DNA of 15,049 bases from JANXVV01 sp038230975 (GCA_038230975.1 JBBRMF010000116.1:1-15049), one strand, 5' to 3'. Shown: positions 7,788 to 14,665, numbered from the stretch's first letter. Notes: generated by a model not told the origin, from the letters alone. Made by a program: numbers and translations.

Positions 7788-9104
7788 ATGCAACGCAAGG
7801 ACCTCTCTGTGACGATTGCCCTTAGCGTGTCCCTTCTGGTACACGGCGTGGGGATGATTGCGCTGACAGAGTACGAAATCCACAAGCAAACCCGTTCTCT
7901 TTATCGGCCACCCTTTAACCTGCGTCAATGGTTGGCACAGCATCCGAATGATGGCAAACATTCTTCGGTGGATGAGATCCCTAAACCAATTGTTTCGCAG
8001 GCTTTACCAGAGCCGAAGCTACCACCACTTCCAGAATTTGATGAACTATTTGGCGAGCGTGGTGCTAAGGGAAAGGCCCTGAACGCATCGATGGGGGAAC
8101 AACTGATGCTGGCCGAGCAGGCACCTCAGGAACAAGCCGCACTGACACCGAATCCCGGCGCGGCCAGCAATGGTCCGAGTGAACGCGGCAACGATGGCAC
8201 AGGCGGCAGTTCGCAAAAGTCGTCAAAATCCTCAGAAAATTCTCCGGCCATGGTTTTGCTGCCATTTGGGCCACCGGTCGATCCGGACGCAGCATTCGGC
8301 TTACCGCTCGCACCCGCCCCACCGCCGCTGCCTCCCAGGGAATTCAAGGCGGAGTCGCGCATCATCGGCATCCCGAGCTTGAGCAAAGATCCATCGCCCA
8401 TCAAAAGTGTGGTAGCCATCGTCGATTCTTCGGCAACAAAACCAGTGAATGTAGCCTCCACGACACGTCCTGCTGATATCGCAACGGCGGCCCCCACGAC
8501 CTCACCTTTTACGGACGCTTCAAGCACAAGACCTGTGCAGGTCGCGATGAAAGAGCCAACCGCCGAGAAGCTACCGGTCGGGCAAATTCCGACGACCACT
8601 CAACCTTCACTGGTGAAGATTCCGACGACTCAGCCCCGCGATCGCAATCCGATGCTGGCCTTGGCATCGACCGCCGATGGAATCCATCTCCCGGAAAACC
8701 CCGGCAATGGAGCGCCGGGCAGCAGCAATCCATCGCATGCGGGCGGCGATGCAGGCAATAAAAGTGATGCAGAATCCGACCCGTTTAGTAAAACATCGAC
8801 GTTCGTTTATCGTAATGGCAAGCTGGAAGCCCGGGATGGCCGCAAGGTGAAGACCGTCCGCCCTAAACTGACCGAGGCGGGCATTCAAGCGGTCATTGCC
8901 ATGGAGGAACCACTGGTGATTCTGGCGGTAAAAATTGACGAGCAGGGCAAAGTGATCGGGGTGGATTACGTACGAAAAAGCACGAGCAATGAGGTCGATC
9001 TTCCGACGTACCTTGCCGCGTGGAAATGGGAATTTGAACCTTCCAAAGATAAGGACGGGCACCCCAAGCCGGATGCGTTCGTCATTCCGTTCGTATGGCG
9101 TTAG
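7788..9104 (+). CDS. TonB-like protein: N-terminal membrane anchor, Pro/Thr-rich linker, C-terminal TonB-type domain
   Basis: A 438-aa protein. Residues 7-26 form one transmembrane segment (LSVTIALSVSLLVHGVGMIAL) after a short basic MQRKD, so the protein is anchored in the inner membrane with its bulk in the periplasm. Residues ~50-330 are low-complexity, rich in Pro, Ala, Thr and Ser, with degenerate repeats such as STTRPADIAT and ASSTRPVQVA, the spacer-like region expected of a TonB/TolA protein. Residues ~355-438 look like a TonB C-terminal-type fold: a predicted helix (LTEAGIQAVIAM), then LVILAVKIDEQGKVIGVDYV, then YLAAWKWEFEPSKD and a terminal FVIPFVWR. It probably transduces inner-membrane energy to an outer-membrane partner, but no ExbB/ExbD or receptor gene is in the window. 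The ATG start has only a weak ribosome site. Its stop is 8 nt before queE, indicating an operon. Confidence 0.7.
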   Translation: MQRKDLSVTIALSVSLLVHGVGMIALTEYEIHKQTRSLYRPPFNLRQWLAQHPNDGKHSSVDEIPKPIVSQALPEPKLPPLPEFDELFGERGAKGKALNASMGEQLMLAEQAPQEQAALTPNPGAASNGPSERGNDGTGGSSQKSSKSSENSPAMVLLPFGPPVDPDAAFGLPLAPAPPPLPPREFKAESRIIGIPSLSKDPSPIKSVVAIVDSSATKPVNVASTTRPADIATAAPTTSPFTDASSTRPVQVAMKEPTAEKLPVGQIPTTTQPSLVKIPTTQPRDRNPMLALASTADGIHLPENPGNGAPGSSNPSHAGGDAGNKSDAESDPFSKTSTFVYRNGKLEARDGRKVKTVRPKLTEAGIQAVIAMEEPLVILAVKIDEQGKVIGVDYVRKSTSNEVDLPTYLAAWKWEFEPSKDKDGHPKPDAFVIPFVWR

Positions 9105-9112
9105 AGCAGAGC

Positions 9113-9802
9113 ATGAAACTTTCCGAGCTCTTTTATTCGGTCCAAGGTGAAGGCAAGCTATTGGGTGTGCCATCGGTGTTCGTACGCGCAAGCGGCTGCA
9201 ACCTACGATGCGTCTGGTGCGATACGCCGTACACAAGTTGGAAACCGGAGGGGAACGATGTCGCGGTGGATGAGATCGTCCGTCGCGTGCTGGAGTTTCC
9301 CGCGAAGCACGTCGTTGTCACGGGCGGTGAACCGATGATCATGCCGGACATCGCAATACTATGCGACGAGTTAAAGGCAGCCGGCCTGCATATCACGATC
9401 GAGACCGCTGCAACCGTTTTTCAACCCGTCAAAGTCGACCTGGCGAGTCTTTCGCCCAAGCTCTCCAACTCCACCCCGCATTTTCGCGAAGGTGGAAAAT
9501 TTGCCGTGATGCACGACAAACAACGGTTGAATTTCCCCGTGATTCAAAATTTCATTGATACTTCACCTGAATTTCAGTTGAAGTTTGTGGTGTCCGCCGA
9601 GAGCGACCTCGCGGAGATTGAAAGCATACTAGGCCGACTCAAAAACTGGTCCCCTGCTGATGTACAGTTGATGCCGGAAGGCATCGATTCCGCAACGCTC
9701 AACAGTCGCGCCGGCTGGATTGCGGAGATCTGCAAGCGAACCGGCTTTCGTTTTTGCCCTCGCCTGCATGTGCTTTTGTACGGGCACACGCGCGGCACAT
9801 GA
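9113..9802 (+). CDS. queE: 7-carboxy-7-deazaguanine synthase (QueE), radical SAM
   Basis: A 229-aa radical-SAM enzyme that converts 6-carboxytetrahydropterin to 7-carboxy-7-deazaguanine, the ring-contraction step toward preQ0, queuosine and other 7-deazapurines. The N-terminus MKLSELFYSVQGEG is the standard QueE start. The [4Fe-4S] motif CNLRCVWC places C29, C33 and C36, followed by DTPYTSW, which fits the family's CX3CX2C form. VVVTGGEPM supplies the GGE SAM-binding motif, and LSPKLSNSTP is the conserved substrate-side segment. Length is normal. An in-frame ATG at 9095 would overlap the TonB-like gene by 10 nt, but 9113 fits the family better. Other queuosine genes (queD, queC, folE) are not in the window. 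Being directly behind the TonB-like gene it is likely co-transcribed. Confidence 0.95.
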   Translation: MKLSELFYSVQGEGKLLGVPSVFVRASGCNLRCVWCDTPYTSWKPEGNDVAVDEIVRRVLEFPAKHVVVTGGEPMIMPDIAILCDELKAAGLHITIETAATVFQPVKVDLASLSPKLSNSTPHFREGGKFAVMHDKQRLNFPVIQNFIDTSPEFQLKFVVSAESDLAEIESILGRLKNWSPADVQLMPEGIDSATLNSRAGWIAEICKRTGFRFCPRLHVLLYGHTRGT

Positions 9803-9913
9803 TGTTGGAACCCCGCCGCGAATTATTGCCATTCCGTTGAAGGTAACCCGCTTGTTAAAGTGTGACGGTCGGTCCTACTTTTGAAAGGTACCGGGCGTAA
9901 CTGGATGTTGAAT

Positions 9914-10273
9914 ATGGCTGAAATTCTCATCGTTGATGACTATCCTGACACTTGCCGACTGCTTACGAGGTTCATTCAGAAGGTGAATCCGTCGGTCGCC
10001 TGCGTTGAAAACGGTGAGTTAGCCCTGCACTATTGCCAGGATCACGACGTCAAACTTATTTTTCTGGACTGGATGATGCCGGGACTGACCGGTCTTGAGT
10101 TTCTGTACGCCCTTCGCGCGAACGATAAATTTGCAACCGTCTCCGTGGTCATGTTCTCGGCGTTGTCTGATGAAGTGCGTAAGGAGCGTGCTATACAAGC
10201 CGGAGCCCAGGATTTTATCGTCAAGGGAAAAATTGATGAGGTGCTAACGGCAGTGAATAAGTACGCCAAATAA
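9914..10273 (+). CDS. Stand-alone response-regulator receiver (CheY-like) protein
   Basis: A 119-aa single-domain receiver protein when begun at ATG 9914, just ahead of the first beta strand (AEILIVDD). ATG 9905 would add three residues, and a TTG at 9881 is less likely. Key residues are all present: acidic pair D8/D9, phospho-acceptor D52 in IFLDWMMPG, switch Ser82 in VVMFSA, and conserved Lys104 in FIVKGK. No output domain follows, so it should act by protein contact, like CheY or a phosphorelay shuttle. The partner histidine kinase is not in the window. It lies 111 bp after queE, enough for its own promoter, and converges on the coiled-coil gene with a 60-bp gap. A small inverted repeat, CGCGG at 10297-10301 with 10311-10315, lies in that gap but has no T-tract. 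Confidence 0.93.
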   Translation: MAEILIVDDYPDTCRLLTRFIQKVNPSVACVENGELALHYCQDHDVKLIFLDWMMPGLTGLEFLYALRANDKFATVSVVMFSALSDEVRKERAIQAGAQDFIVKGKIDEVLTAVNKYAK

Positions 10274-10333
10274 GGACTGAATTCCTGCCCTCTCGACGCG
10301 GTATTCCTTTCCGCGAACAAACCTGCAAGTCGC

Positions 10334-10714
10334 CTAGTGAAACCACCCGATTGCTTTTTTCGCGACACGTTTCGGATTCTTTTTCGCGAGCTTTTTCTCC
10401 ATCGAGTCAAGTCGCCTGGTCAGTTTCCGGATGTGCTTATCCTGCTCTTTCACTGCCTTGACCAGCGTTCGAATCACCTCGATTTGTTGTGCGAATTGAA
10501 GATGAGTCGCCTCATTGTAGCGGGTGATTTTATGAACCGCTTCGTAGACGTCCGCAATTCCCTGCCGTTGAACCTTCAGGACGGCGAGCATTTCGGGGAA
10601 CGCCTCCGCGCTCGCTTCGGCCGGGCCGCCTTTGATTTTGCCCAACGCGGATAACATCTCTGAAACTTTGTCGCCATTCTGCCATTTCTTCGAATCGGTC
10701 CAATCGGTGCTCAT
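10334..10714 (-). CDS. Small coiled-coil protein of unknown function
   Basis: A 126-aa protein if the ATG at 10714 is used (MSTDWTDSKKWQNGD); a TTG at 10735 would add seven residues. I do not recognise a family. The middle and second half (from about LAVLKVQRQGIADVYEAVHK to LTRRLDSMEKKLAKK) have strong heptad character and predict a long helix or coiled coil. The C-terminus is basic and Lys-rich (KKLAKKNPKRVAKKAIGWFH), a possible nucleic-acid or membrane contact. There is no signal peptide, no transmembrane segment and no cysteine. The minus frame is preferred over the overlapping plus-strand frame because of its regular charged-helix composition. It lies 129 bp downstream of the nucleotidyltransferase pair, with a palindrome in between, so it may be separately controlled. 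Oligomeric scaffold is a guess only. Confidence 0.65.
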   Translation of the reverse strand: MSTDWTDSKKWQNGDKVSEMLSALGKIKGGPAEASAEAFPEMLAVLKVQRQGIADVYEAVHKITRYNEATHLQFAQQIEVIRTLVKAVKEQDKHIRKLTRRLDSMEKKLAKKNPKRVAKKAIGWFH

Positions 10715-10779
10715 GCCGCCGATGGTAAACGCCAACCGCGATGTCGAAAAGAGTTGCGGGAAATTCCGTGTGATCGATT

Positions 10780-10792
10780 TGACGTTACGTCA
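10780..10792. promoter_or_regulatory. Candidate operator palindrome upstream of the coiled-coil gene
   Basis: TGACGTTACGTCA is a perfect 6-bp inverted repeat around one central T. It sits 66 bp upstream of the ATG of the coiled-coil gene (minus strand), in the 129-bp gap behind the second nucleotidyltransferase. The position and symmetry suit a dimeric regulator. No matching -35/-10 pair could be assigned with confidence. Confidence 0.35.
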
Positions 10793-10843
10793 TCACGCGC
10801 ACGGCAAGGTCTTTCACGGGATCGCAGTTATTGCCAGAATTTC

Positions 10844-11605
10844 TTACCCGTCGATTCCACGCAGTCGCAACAACAGATCTTGAAGTGCGGGTTTGGCCGA
10901 GGGTAGATCCGGCAGACTGCTGGTCTCAAAAGAGGATTGCAATTCATTCCGTAGACGAAGGTATTCCCGCTGATAAAATTCAAAATCCGCACCATCCAGC
11001 GTGGACTTCTCGGGTCCAATCAGTTTTCGTGCTACCAAGTCTTTCACGTAAGGCAACGGATAGAGTTCGTTCAGTTTCAATAGGTTTGCTTCAACTTCAC
11101 CTGAGTTCATCAGATGGATTCCCGTGAGCAAAACGCGGAGGACATACAGCAATGGTTTGACTCTACGCGGGTTCTCTTTTTCAAAAAGCTTCCACTGCGT
11201 TTCAGCAAAACCAAAGTAATGATGTAAATGATGACGTGTCACACAATCTCGAGCGATGTGCTTCAGCTCGACGTGTTCTGATGTCGACCGGACAATCAAT
11301 GGCGAATGCAATTGCTCAAGAACATACCCGTTTTTCCGGAGCATGAGCAGGAAGAATTTGCGGACATCGTGGGTAACAAGGTCAACCTCCAGACCTCCAT
11401 GCACACCCGACGTTTCGATCGTTTCAAGTCCCACATCCAATCCCGCAACGTCAGCCAATGGCAATAGGTGGACGCCGCGGAGATCCACATCACTGTCCGG
11501 CGAGGGAAATCCGTACAGATGCGCTCCGCTGATCGTGACAAATAAAAGCGGGTAAGGTTGAGCGCTCACCTGTTGGATAATTCTCGGGTCATTTGGTAAT
11601 TCCAT
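10844..11605 (-). CDS. DNA polymerase beta-type nucleotidyltransferase, COG3541/RlaP-like (second of tandem pair)
   Basis: A 253-aa protein of the polymerase-beta nucleotidyltransferase superfamily. The core motif reads SGAHLYG (26-32) then PDSDVDLRGVHL, with metal-binding D39 and D41. The third acid is probably D75 in EVDLVTHDVRKF. The family's usual Gly-Ser turn appears as Gly-Ala (G27-A28). Further shared segments are VLEQLHSPLIV, the helical LLYVLRVLLTGIHLMNSGEV and SSLPDLP near the end. These match the preceding gene's protein in order and spacing, so the two are paralogues. COG3541/RlaP proteins transfer nucleotides to an RNA or protein target, and some are linked to RNA-ligase repair systems. 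No ligase is visible here. The start is certain: AGGAGG lies 4 nt before the ATG and 2 nt after the previous stop, so translation is probably coupled. It is the last gene of the cluster. Confidence 0.85.
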   Translation of the reverse strand: MELPNDPRIIQQVSAQPYPLLFVTISGAHLYGFPSPDSDVDLRGVHLLPLADVAGLDVGLETIETSGVHGGLEVDLVTHDVRKFFLLMLRKNGYVLEQLHSPLIVRSTSEHVELKHIARDCVTRHHLHHYFGFAETQWKLFEKENPRRVKPLLYVLRVLLTGIHLMNSGEVEANLLKLNELYPLPYVKDLVARKLIGPEKSTLDGADFEFYQREYLRLRNELQSSFETSSLPDLPSAKPALQDLLLRLRGIDG

Positions 11606-11609
11606 CTTT

Positions 11610-11615
11610 CCTCCT
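11610..11615 (-). promoter_or_regulatory. Consensus ribosome binding site of the second nucleotidyltransferase
   Basis: AGGAGG on the minus strand sits in the 12-nt gap between the TGA of the first nucleotidyltransferase and the ATG of the second, 4 nt before that ATG. It is the strongest ribosome site in this cluster and may allow the second protein to be made in excess of the first. Confidence 0.85.
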
Positions 11616-11617
11616 CT

Positions 11618-12556
11618 TCAGAGCATGCTGCGCCGGGCACGCAATAACCATGTATTGGCCAGTGCGTAGTCAGGTCGATCCGGCAAACTCGTTCGTTCCA
11701 CCGCTTGGTCGAATCGGACTTGCAGTTGACGTCGCCATGCTTCGCAGTCATCCAGAGCTACCTCGCCGCGCTTGATCGATATCAGGCGTGTTCTGTGTTC
11801 ACCGACCTGCAAAGGCACACGACCCTCTTCCAGTATCGTCACGCCCGCTAACAGAATGCGAAGCAGATGCATTACATGTTTCCACTTCACTTGCCCCTTA
11901 TTGCGCAGATCGGCCTGCAACTTCTTGAACTGGCTCATCACATAGCCGCTGTAGGTTTGATAAACCATCTTCGACAAAAAACTGTTTCTCATCGAAAGTA
12001 ACTCTTGGGCAAGCGGGGTTGCATTCTCGACGATCGGTGAGTTCAGACATTCGAGCACATTAGGATTGGCTTTTAACGCCATGACGATGAATTTTTGCGC
12101 CTCCCAATACACTTCTTGAGTCGCGTCGTTTTCAATCTGCTCGGGCACACCGTACAAAGACCAGTGCATTTCAGCGGAAGGTAGATAGATTCCGCGACGA
12201 TCCGTATCGCTGGCTGCGTCCTCCAAGCCGTACGCCCGCGAGCCGACAATACATCGATAGATCACATGTTTGTAGAGATCAATTTCCGGGGGTGCGTCAG
12301 CGCCAGGTCGCAACATTTCCCCGTACTTATAATGTGCTAACACGTCCATGTCCTGCCGCCGCAGCGAAACTTCAAATCCATCAGAAAACCGGACGCGGTA
12401 GCTATGCCAATAGTCGCTGGGCGCTTGAATGATGACGCCAACCGCTCCCGACGGATGGACGGGCTTTCCATCGGAACCTTTAACTTCGGTCAATGTAACG
12501 ACCTGCGTACCCAGGGAAAGGATCAAATTCGGATTGGGTACTTTTGGGTCAAACAT
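11618..12556 (-). CDS. DNA polymerase beta-type nucleotidyltransferase, COG3541/RlaP-like, with N-terminal beta-barrel-like extension (first of tandem pair)
   Basis: A 312-aa protein. Residues ~15-78 form an extra domain absent from its neighbour: LGTQVVTLTEVKG, AVGVIIQAPSDYW and SYRVRFSDGFEVSLRRQDM, a strand-rich pattern like a small SH3/KOW barrel. The nucleotidyltransferase core follows: VGSRAYGLEDAASDTDRRGI with Gly-Ser at 105-106 and metal-binding D117 and D119. The helical part carries the family's QKFIVMALKANPNVLECL. Near the C-terminus come KHVMHLLRILLAGVTILEEG and TSLPDRP. In a gapless alignment with its neighbour the third acidic position falls on Q147, next to E148, so the third metal ligand is uncertain. 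Cytoplasmic. The gene begins 9 nt after the esterase stop and ends 12 nt before the second nucleotidyltransferase, so all three are likely one transcript. The target molecule is unknown. Confidence 0.83.
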   Translation of the reverse strand: MFDPKVPNPNLILSLGTQVVTLTEVKGSDGKPVHPSGAVGVIIQAPSDYWHSYRVRFSDGFEVSLRRQDMDVLAHYKYGEMLRPGADAPPEIDLYKHVIYRCIVGSRAYGLEDAASDTDRRGIYLPSAEMHWSLYGVPEQIENDATQEVYWEAQKFIVMALKANPNVLECLNSPIVENATPLAQELLSMRNSFLSKMVYQTYSGYVMSQFKKLQADLRNKGQVKWKHVMHLLRILLAGVTILEEGRVPLQVGEHRTRLISIKRGEVALDDCEAWRRQLQVRFDQAVERTSLPDRPDYALANTWLLRARRSML

Positions 12557-12565
12557 GGCGGATGA

Positions 12566-13531
12566 TCACTTCAACGGGTATCCGTTCCACAGCCAAAGCA
12601 ATGCTTCCGGGAGCGTCTGGCGGGTGACTTTGCCGTCCGTATGACCAGCGGCCTCGGCAAAGACGTAACGGTAATGATAACCCTTGGCCTTCAACACCGC
12701 CGCCATCCGTTGGTTCGCCAGCACCCAGTTGTGATAGGACTCTTCGCTCTTCTTTGCACCGTTGTCATTTTCGCTGACTTCCAGCCAGATTCGAAGGGGC
12801 TTGGGCTCGCTTTTGGCAATGAGGTGATCGTGATACTCCCAGGCCCCGTGAAGCGTTTCCTTATTGAACGGCGATTGCTGATTCACATACGTTCCGGAAT
12901 AGGTCAACACTCGGTGATATAAATCGGGCCGAAACCATGCCATCGTAAACGCCGCCGCCCCGCCGGAGCTACCTCCCATCGTCGCTCGGCCTTCCGGGTC
13001 TTGCGTGAATTTAAGTTGATAGTCTTTGGCGATTTTCGGCAGGACCTCCGTCTCAACAAAGTTCGCGTATTGGTCGGAGACCGTGTCGTATTCGAGGCCG
13101 CGTTCGCTGCCCTGGCCGTCACCACCGCCGGAATTGATGAGGATCGCGATCATTGCCGGCAGACGATGCTCGGCGATCATGTTGTCCAGAATCGGGAGTA
13201 GTGTCCCCTTATAACCCAGCCCATCCTGCGCGATGATGAACGGGGCGGCAGTTCCAGGCACGTATTGCGCTGGAACGTAGACTATTACCTTCCGCTTGTA
13301 GGGCCCTTTGATTCCGGGGTAGATCTTGCTGTCCTCCGAATTCATGGTGAATTCGTGGACCTGGCCTTTCGCCACGCCTTCCTTTACAAGCAACTCCGGC
13401 GCGTTTGTATATGTGGGGCCGACTTTCGAATCAACGTCACCGGCCGTTGCGGTGTCCGTAGCATTTGCCATCAAGGGGATTAGGCTAAATACAAGGCTTA
13501 GAAGTGTCGCGTAGCTAGGGAATGGGATCAT
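12566..13531 (-). CDS. Exported alpha/beta-hydrolase esterase of the enterochelin-esterase (Fes/IroE) type
   Basis: A 321-aa protein with a Sec signal peptide (MIPFPSYATLLSLVFSLIPLM, likely cut near ANA-T). The mature part is an esterase of the COG2382 'putative esterase' family. It has an N-terminal strand region ending YKRKVIVYVPAQY, the nucleophile elbow MGGSSGG with S188, a candidate acid D256 in SENDNG, and the catalytic-type His297 in AAGHTDG. Relatives hydrolyse trilactone siderophores or feruloyl/acetyl esters of plant polysaccharides. The sequence does not decide between these, and in planctomycetes such proteins often lie with sugar-degradation genes. GAGG 7 nt before the ATG supports the start. 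It is the first gene of a tight cluster with the two nucleotidyltransferases (9-nt gap), an unexpected pairing of a secreted and cytoplasmic enzymes. Confidence 0.88.
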   Translation of the reverse strand: MIPFPSYATLLSLVFSLIPLMANATDTATAGDVDSKVGPTYTNAPELLVKEGVAKGQVHEFTMNSEDSKIYPGIKGPYKRKVIVYVPAQYVPGTAAPFIIAQDGLGYKGTLLPILDNMIAEHRLPAMIAILINSGGGDGQGSERGLEYDTVSDQYANFVETEVLPKIAKDYQLKFTQDPEGRATMGGSSGGAAAFTMAWFRPDLYHRVLTYSGTYVNQQSPFNKETLHGAWEYHDHLIAKSEPKPLRIWLEVSENDNGAKKSEESYHNWVLANQRMAAVLKAKGYHYRYVFAEAAGHTDGKVTRQTLPEALLWLWNGYPLK

Positions 13532-13581
13532 CGGGTTTCCTCAACTTTTTGAATTGTCACTGAGCACCTTGAACAGAGTTT

Positions 13582-13652
13582 TGTAAGGTGGGCGTACCCG
13601 CACACCTTCCGTGTCAATCGGCAAATTGGTGGGCGATTATGCTCACCCTACA
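13582..13652. repeat. 71-bp imperfect inverted-repeat element (MITE-like or planctomycete intergenic repeat)
   Basis: The ends are imperfect inverted copies of each other: TGTAAGGTGGGC at 13582-13593 and GCTCACCCTACA at 13641-13652, 10 of 12 positions matching. Inside are a second stem, GGTGGGC with GCTCACC (13629-13635/13642-13647 region), and AAGGTG with CACCTT (13585-13590/13602-13607). It lies in the 198-bp gap between the esterase start and the EamA stop. No coding capacity is seen, and there is no T-tract for a terminator. Copies elsewhere in the genome would identify it as a dispersed repeat. Confidence 0.6.
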
Positions 13653-13729
13653 CCATGGTTCAGCAGGCGTACGAATTGTCTGGTTTCGTAACGTTCTAAA
13701 CAACCCCCTCCGTTCAAAATGTTCTGCAC

Positions 13730-14665
13730 TTACTTTGCTTTCTCTCCGGGGCCGGCGAGAAGATTGGCCAGAATGATCAAGCTTGCGCCGATGATCGTGA
13801 GGCCAGTCAAATTCCGGCCGACGATCCACCAGGCCCAAACCGCTGCCACAATCGGTTCAGCCAGATAAATGAGCGTGGCTTGCGTCGGATTGATTCGGGG
13901 TTGGAATCGCATCATCAACCCATAAGCGACTACCGTGGGAAGTAACGTCAACAGCAATGCATTTCGCAAGACAGTAGGGTCAACGATGAATATCTGCCAC
14001 CCTTCGCCCACAAAAGCTGGGCCTTGGGGGAGCAGCGCTATGACGCCGACACAGACAAAGGATACGATGACAAATTGGACTCCCGTCAATCGGAACGGTT
14101 CCGCGGTGGATCCAATCCAGTCGACCGCCAGAATGTAAACGGAGTAAACGATCGCGCAACCCAACCCGAACAGTTCACCCCTTCCGATTCCCGCCGGTGC
14201 TGCTCCAGTCATGAGATAGATGCCCGCGACAGCCATCGCAATGGCCGCAGACATCCGGAAGGATGGCCAGCGCCGGGCGAAAATGGCGATGATCAGCGGA
14301 ACGAAAATGACCGTCAGGTTGGTCAGGAATGCACTGACGGCTTCAGACGTGTGATCGAGCCCCAGATGCTGACTGATGGCCCCCAGTGCCAGCAGAATGC
14401 CTAAAGGAATGGAACGGCTAAGATTTCGGCGCGTCCATCCTCGCCGCGCCTTCGGAAAAATGCAGAACCATAAGATGGATCCCAATGCGAATCGCACCGC
14501 TAACAGCCGCACCGGGCCTTGTGCGGATCCGGGCGGAACGTGCAAGTGCGCATTGATGGCTTCTCCGGTGGCTTTGGCCCAGGTAAAACCCATTCCCCAA
14601 AAGATCGACGCCAGTAGAAGTGCCAGAAGCGGAATATACGCCGAGCGAGCGCGCGAAACGGACAT
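13730..14665 (-). CDS. EamA-family transporter (drug/metabolite transporter superfamily)
   Basis: A 311-aa integral inner-membrane protein with about ten hydrophobic segments arranged as two EamA repeats, the standard 10-TM DMT layout. The first repeat begins PLLALLLASIFWGMGFTW with the typical small-residue/aromatic mix, and ends around MAVAGIYLMTGAAP. The second starts with GLGCAIVYSVYILAVDWIG and ends with LAEPIVAAVWAWWIVG and TGLTIIGASLIILANLLAG, the usual family C-terminal pattern. The short C-terminal tail PGEKAK is cytoplasmic. Family members export metabolites such as amino acids, purines or sugars, and the substrate cannot be inferred. The ATG at 14665 follows a weak ribosome site. 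The gene stands alone on the minus strand, about 180 bp downstream of a terminator that should insulate it from any gene to the right. Confidence 0.92.
   Translation of the reverse strand: MSVSRARSAYIPLLALLLASIFWGMGFTWAKATGEAINAHLHVPPGSAQGPVRLLAVRFALGSILWFCIFPKARRGWTRRNLSRSIPLGILLALGAISQHLGLDHTSEAVSAFLTNLTVIFVPLIIAIFARRWPSFRMSAAIAMAVAGIYLMTGAAPAGIGRGELFGLGCAIVYSVYILAVDWIGSTAEPFRLTGVQFVIVSFVCVGVIALLPQGPAFVGEGWQIFIVDPTVLRNALLLTLLPTVVAYGLMMRFQPRINPTQATLIYLAEPIVAAVWAWWIVGRNLTGLTIIGASLIILANLLAGPGEKAK

Noticed and set aside
9881..9913. TTG at 9881 as start of the receiver protein
   Set aside because: It adds 11 residues before the first strand of the CheY fold and has no ribosome site; ATG 9914 (or 9905) fits better.
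10297..10315. Inverted repeat CGCGG/CCGCG between the convergent receiver and coiled-coil genes, as bidirectional terminator
   Set aside because: The stem is only 5 bp and no T-tract follows on either strand, so a terminator call is not supported.
10337..10654. 105-codon plus-strand frame opposite the coiled-coil gene
   Set aside because: The minus frame has regular charged helices and a coherent basic tail. The plus frame is Phe/Arg/Leu-rich with no recognisable features. Only one strand is likely to code.
1..12556. A single nucleotide-based defence island linking the NDT-like fusion, LOG protein, QueE and the nucleotidyltransferases
   Set aside because: The genes are on different strands, separated by unrelated operons and without nuclease, membrane-effector or mobile-element genes, so shared nucleotide chemistry is not enough evidence.
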